Below, piece after piece: positions 60,360-64,000 of a stretch of DNA of 64,000 nucleotides. The number at the start of each line of letters is the position of its first letter. The stretch's first letter is position 1. Source of the stretch: Xestospongia bergquistia (Eukaryota > Porifera > Demospongiae > Haplosclerida > Petrosiidae); assembly GCA_963965975.1 (NCBI GenBank), contig OZ014412.1, forward strand, positions 994,501 to 1,058,500, in the 5' to 3' direction. The translations under genes were made by a program, and so were the position numbers. The notes below the pieces were generated by a model, which saw only the letters and a program-made list of their open reading frames with translations, was not told the origin of the DNA and ran no database searches.

Positions 60360-60468
60360 TGTAGTGCGCAGAGTAATTTACTGAAATATACGATAGATTA
60401 TTCCAGAATCAAGACTTATACCTTGTGTTGTGTTTTCATCATCTCATCTCAAACTGAATTGTTTATAT
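60360..60468 (+). repeat. 3' LTR (short)
   Basis: Begins TGTAGTGCGCAGAG and follows the 5' LTR for about 109 bp including one small insertion, then similarity stops, so it is shorter than its partner. The following GAAAGGCTCAA motif also occurs near 53565. Confidence 0.75.
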
Positions 60469-61504
60469 GAAAGGCTCAACCTGAAATGGGAGACCTCATA
60501 TAATATATAAGGAACATTAAATCTAAAGTGAGACAAACAAAAAGCATATTTATCAGAATGAAACTAGCTATATATACATGCATACACTATGAACTATATT
60601 GCCTAGTCTCATTCCATACTACTCTATCTAGATCTGTCTAGACTCTTTGGCTATTTTTTTTCCATCATCACTTATCAATGGAGCTCCACCTCCTGACTTA
60701 TTAACTTACCATAATCTATGACATCATAATCACAAAATATACACACTACTATTAATTGCATACCATTTTTATATGCTTTGTTTTGGCTTGTATAGGCGGG
60801 GTTTTCTCACCAAGTCTAGTAACCTTCCACCTTCAATCTTTTTACTTTCGTCTTCAAGTCTAAGTCATATTACCTAATGTGATAGCACAATAATAACAAC
60901 ACAGGACGTGTGTATGTGTCTAACTCTTTATTGCATTGTTCTATACTGTTTCATTCCATTAAATATTGTTTTATTAAATAATATTATATATATATATTTG
61001 ATGAATTATGTACTTTTACCTGGGATTTATGCTAAAAATTTACACTAAAAATTCGGTCTAAAAGTAAAATATGTAAAAGTAAAGAGTAATCTTAGCAGCA
61101 CCAATAGAAAAATCTACCAGTGTGTCATATCACATCCTACACACTACATGTTCAAAAGACAATATTATACTGGAACCATAACTATAATCAACACGTCTTA
61201 TGGTAAATACCCATTATATTTCCATCATTTACACAATATATGTATATCTGAATGTATTTTCCATTAAAGAATACATCAATAAACCAATAGTGGGTTTTGT
61301 GGATGACATTAACCAATAGTGAAACCATTGTAAAAAAAAAATTGGAAAGAATTGAAAAACCAACAGTTGGAAATAAGTGTCATTTTCCTGTGCTTTATGA
61401 ATAGTTTGTCAAATATCTTTAGCAAAGTGATTAACATTTAATGCATACAAGTACAAGTTAGTCTCAGAGTATAATTACAGTACATATAACTTTTAATAGC
61501 ATAG
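60469..61504. other. Spacer between LTR element and R10
   Basis: AT-rich with no exon. The last 110 bp match the DNA downstream of R6 (34660-34771), so this part belongs to the duplicated receptor unit. Confidence 0.45.
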
Positions 61505-63986
61505 TCACATTACAATATTTTCATAGTCAGTACATGTCCTTTTAGTTTTTATAATCAAATATGATGGATTACTCTCTAACTCTAATCTTGTTTTCATCTC
61601 AAATATGTGAACTACATTATTAAAATAATAATTGAGTTATTAAGATTAAAACATACCTTCTTCATAAGCAGGATTATGTTTGATAGCTTGTTCTTTCACT
61701 ATAAACACAGAACAATAATCTTATTTGCTAGTTCCTTTATTCTTATTACCTCCAATCTCATGTTCTTGTCTTTTCCTCTTCTTCTTCAAAAATATAGTAA
61801 GAGCAATTACTAAAACAATTATAGCAACAATTATTACTAGACTACTGAGTGTAGTACAAATAGTTACAAAGAGAGATGCAGTAACTGTACACAAAGAAAA
61901 TAATAATATATTAATAACTAACATAACAAACATACATGATGTTTTATGAGTAGACTCCACAGTTGATGTCATTAGTGATTTATTTATTGATGTAAAATCT
62001 AGAAATATATAATGTATAATATCATATAATAATTATTTTACTGGTACTAAAGTAGGTCTCATCACTTGATGTCATGCCTGTAGCAATAAAATTATAAAAT
62101 AAAGGCATACAATAGTGACTTACTTATAACAATAACAGTCTCAGTAGAAGATGGTAATAGTATAATTGATGTAATACCTAATACATTACTATAGAAAAAT
62201 GTAAAATAGTACAATATAATACTTACTGGTAATAATAATAGTCTCAATAGGATCCGGAGATGGTAGTATTAAGATATATTCCAGTACTTGAGGGTACACA
62301 ACAGATGGGTTAGTTATAATAGTACCATCTACTATATCATGAGCTGTCACAGTATAGTTACCACTAACTGGTAGACTTATATACTGGTATACTGTGCTCT
62401 CCTCTATACTGGATTTACTCATATTAATAGACTTTATATTTCCTTTAGAAGGCTCTCTAAATATCACATGACATCCATCAGCAGTAGATCTCTCAGCAAA
62501 CCTACACTCTACAACAACTGATCCATTATCAGAGTAGTACTGTAGAGTGAGTCCTTGAACATGATAGGTTGCTATGGTGACAAGGGATTAAGTTATTGAA
62601 CACTATAAAATATATAAACCAACAAATTATTAACTTACAAAACATAATATAGTTTTGATCTTTTATGTTGTTAAATAAATCCATAATATATGTAGTAAAT
62701 GTATAATTGAGAGATGGATGTAGTCCAGTTATATTATAATATATTGTTGTTTCATTAACATCAGTAACATTCTTAATATAAACATGATGATAGGTTGTTG
62801 TCTCATTGTTAACATTATCCTTTGTTATACCATATATGGTACTATTACATAGGTGAGGAGAACAACTGATCTGGATCATAAGAAATAACGTTATATATTT
62901 TTTTATTGGTCCTCACTTTTATAGCAAATTGTATTTGTATCATAGAACTGTTTAAATAGTTATTAAATTTTACAACATGGTCAAGTATATCAATAGTACA
63001 ATCTGATAACAGATAACATTAATATATTAAATAAATAGTTGTAATAATCTTACTTCCAGTATATTCCAGTAATAGTTGTAACAAGTGAACTGTATTGTTC
63101 AATAAAGGCTCCATCACTAGCAGTATAAATATCACAGACTGTGAGGTTACTAGGTAACTGATAGAATGTATTAGTTGTATTATCATCTACTATTACAGAA
63201 CCATCACTATCCTTAACAATAACATGATATCTTGTAATACTGCCTTGTGGAATATCATCAGAGTAAAATGATGGAGGAGACCACGTTAAGGAGATATTCT
63301 TAGTAAAATCCAAATCAAGGCAGTTGACAGGTGAAATACCTATAATGTTATATATAAATAATGATTTCTAATATATTTATAATAATAATCAAAATGTTGA
63401 ATTGATACATTCATTTTTAGATATTTTAATTTAGCCATTTATATCACTTATATTTTGTTAGTTACATAAAATAAGATGAACTGACATAGTCTAACTGTAC
63501 ACATCAAATCAAATATACAAGATGGACAAATTAATTAAATATCTATCAATTATTTTTTGTTGTACCTTTAACTGTTATAGTAGTTCCTTTCTGTTTTAAA
63601 TTAAAAGGATTATAACTGATCACAGTACATTGAACAGTTATCCCATCATTAATAGGTAGTGCTCTTATAGTTAGTACTGATGACCACACATCAACTGATA
63701 TATTGTTAGTAGTTACTGATATCTCTCTATCTTGATTACTGGGATCACTGACCGAATTACCATGTACTGTCCAAGACAATAAATCTCCTATACCCACACA
63801 GGTAAAGTTAGCCAATGTGTAAAGTGGAAAAGATAGTGATGAAGGAGTTAATGTGATGTTAGCTATAACATAATCTCATAATATATAATATAGACAAGAT
63901 ATAAACTTACCAGCTTCATTTACAAACCAAGGTTTAATGATAATTATTACAAAAATTGTTTTCAGAATGATTTCAGCTACTTCCAT
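61505..63986 (-). pseudogene. R10: Ig/FN3 receptor with ITAM-like tail, one frame break
   Basis: Exons: 63911-63986 (signal, MEVAEIILKTIFVIIIIKPW), 63566-63862 (Ig), 63054-63339 (FN3-1), 62917-63002 and 62639-62870 (FN3-2), 62227-62571 (X), 61936-61998 (stalk), 61750-61884 (transmembrane, then KKKRKRQEHE), 61657-61698 and 61505-61611 (tail). All exons are open, but the FN3-1 exon lacks two bases near 63065 compared with R9, which shifts the frame just before its donor. The tail is well kept: NPAYEEG, NPSYLII and DYENIVM with eight residues between the two YxxI motifs. Either a very young pseudogene, an assembly or base error, or an allele. Ectodomain nearest to R3 and R9, tail nearest to R6. 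Confidence 0.75.
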
Positions 63987-64000
63987 TTTTACTGCAGTGA

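Larger units (their letters stand above)
56280..60468 (+). mobile_element. Ty3/gypsy-type LTR retrotransposon fossil
   Basis: Both long terminal repeats are recognisable, with gag, protease, reverse transcriptase/RNase H and integrase regions in the order of the Ty3/gypsy family. A primer-binding-site-like TTGGTGACCC follows the 5' LTR. The element is about 4.2 kb, shorter than whole relatives. It is broken, with well over five breaks spread over all coding parts. The two LTRs differ by roughly 8 percent by eye, so it is moderately old. It lies between R10 and R9, sense opposite to the receptors. Confidence 0.88.

Noticed and set aside
61607-61949. Plus-strand hydrophobic open frames opposite R10 (and 34874-35207 opposite R6)
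   Set aside because: They are the antisense of transmembrane and tail exons, repeated only because the sense exons are duplicated.
1-64000. tRNA or rRNA genes
   Set aside because: I saw no sequence with convincing tRNA boxes or rRNA cores; a dedicated scan would be needed to exclude a tRNA.

Overview
The window looks like AT-rich nuclear DNA of an early-branching animal. The best guess is a demosponge of the Amphimedon type, inferred from short (about 50-100 bp) introns, low GC, metazoan Ig and fibronectin-III (FN3) domains on single exons, and the mix of pogo, MULE and Ty3/gypsy elements. No sequence here proves the species.

The dominant feature is a head-to-tail array of ten single-pass membrane receptor genes, R1-R10, all on the minus strand. 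I rebuilt them from exon phases and splice sites. The shared plan is: signal peptide; one Ig domain; a first FN3 domain; a second FN3-like domain split over two exons; a cysteine-bearing membrane-proximal domain I cannot assign (called X); a short stalk; a transmembrane helix followed by Lys/Arg; and a cytoplasmic tail. Nearly all domain exons have 1-1 phase. Short (type A) tails in R4, R5, R6, R7 and R10 carry an NPAY motif, an NPSY motif and a final YENI; the last two tyrosines form a YxxI/V-x(8-9)-YxxI pair with ITAM-like spacing. Long (type B) tails in R1, R2 and R8 are spread over many exons with different tyrosine motifs.

Status of the ten genes: R4, R5, R6 and R7 give complete open models of 529, 552, 570 and 555 codons. 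R2 is open to a plausible end, and R1 is open until it leaves the window at base 1. R9 is open but its tail stops before the ITAM-like pair. R3 and R8 are pseudogenes. R10 has one frame break. Between the genes lie relics of a second, related receptor family (P1-P6), duplicated along with the main genes.

Layout from left to right: R1 (1-4068); nested pogo/Tigger DNA transposons with a PHD finger (4120-7335); an unidentified GC-richer island (7.9-9.8 kb); R2; P1; R3; P2; R4; P3; R5; P4; R6; P5; R7; P6; R8 with duplicated tail exons; a small MULE (48.0-48.9 kb); orphan tail exons; R9; a MULE relic (55.3 kb); a broken Ty3/gypsy LTR element (56.28-60.47 kb); R10 (61.5-64.0 kb).

How the genes may work together (inference): a multigene set of surface receptors whose ectodomains vary while tails are swapped, shortened or lost resembles paired activating, inhibitory and decoy receptor clusters of animal immunity. 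R2 and R4 share almost the same ectodomain and promoter region but carry different tails, the clearest sign of this shuffling. Ligand, adaptor and expression cannot be read from the sequence.
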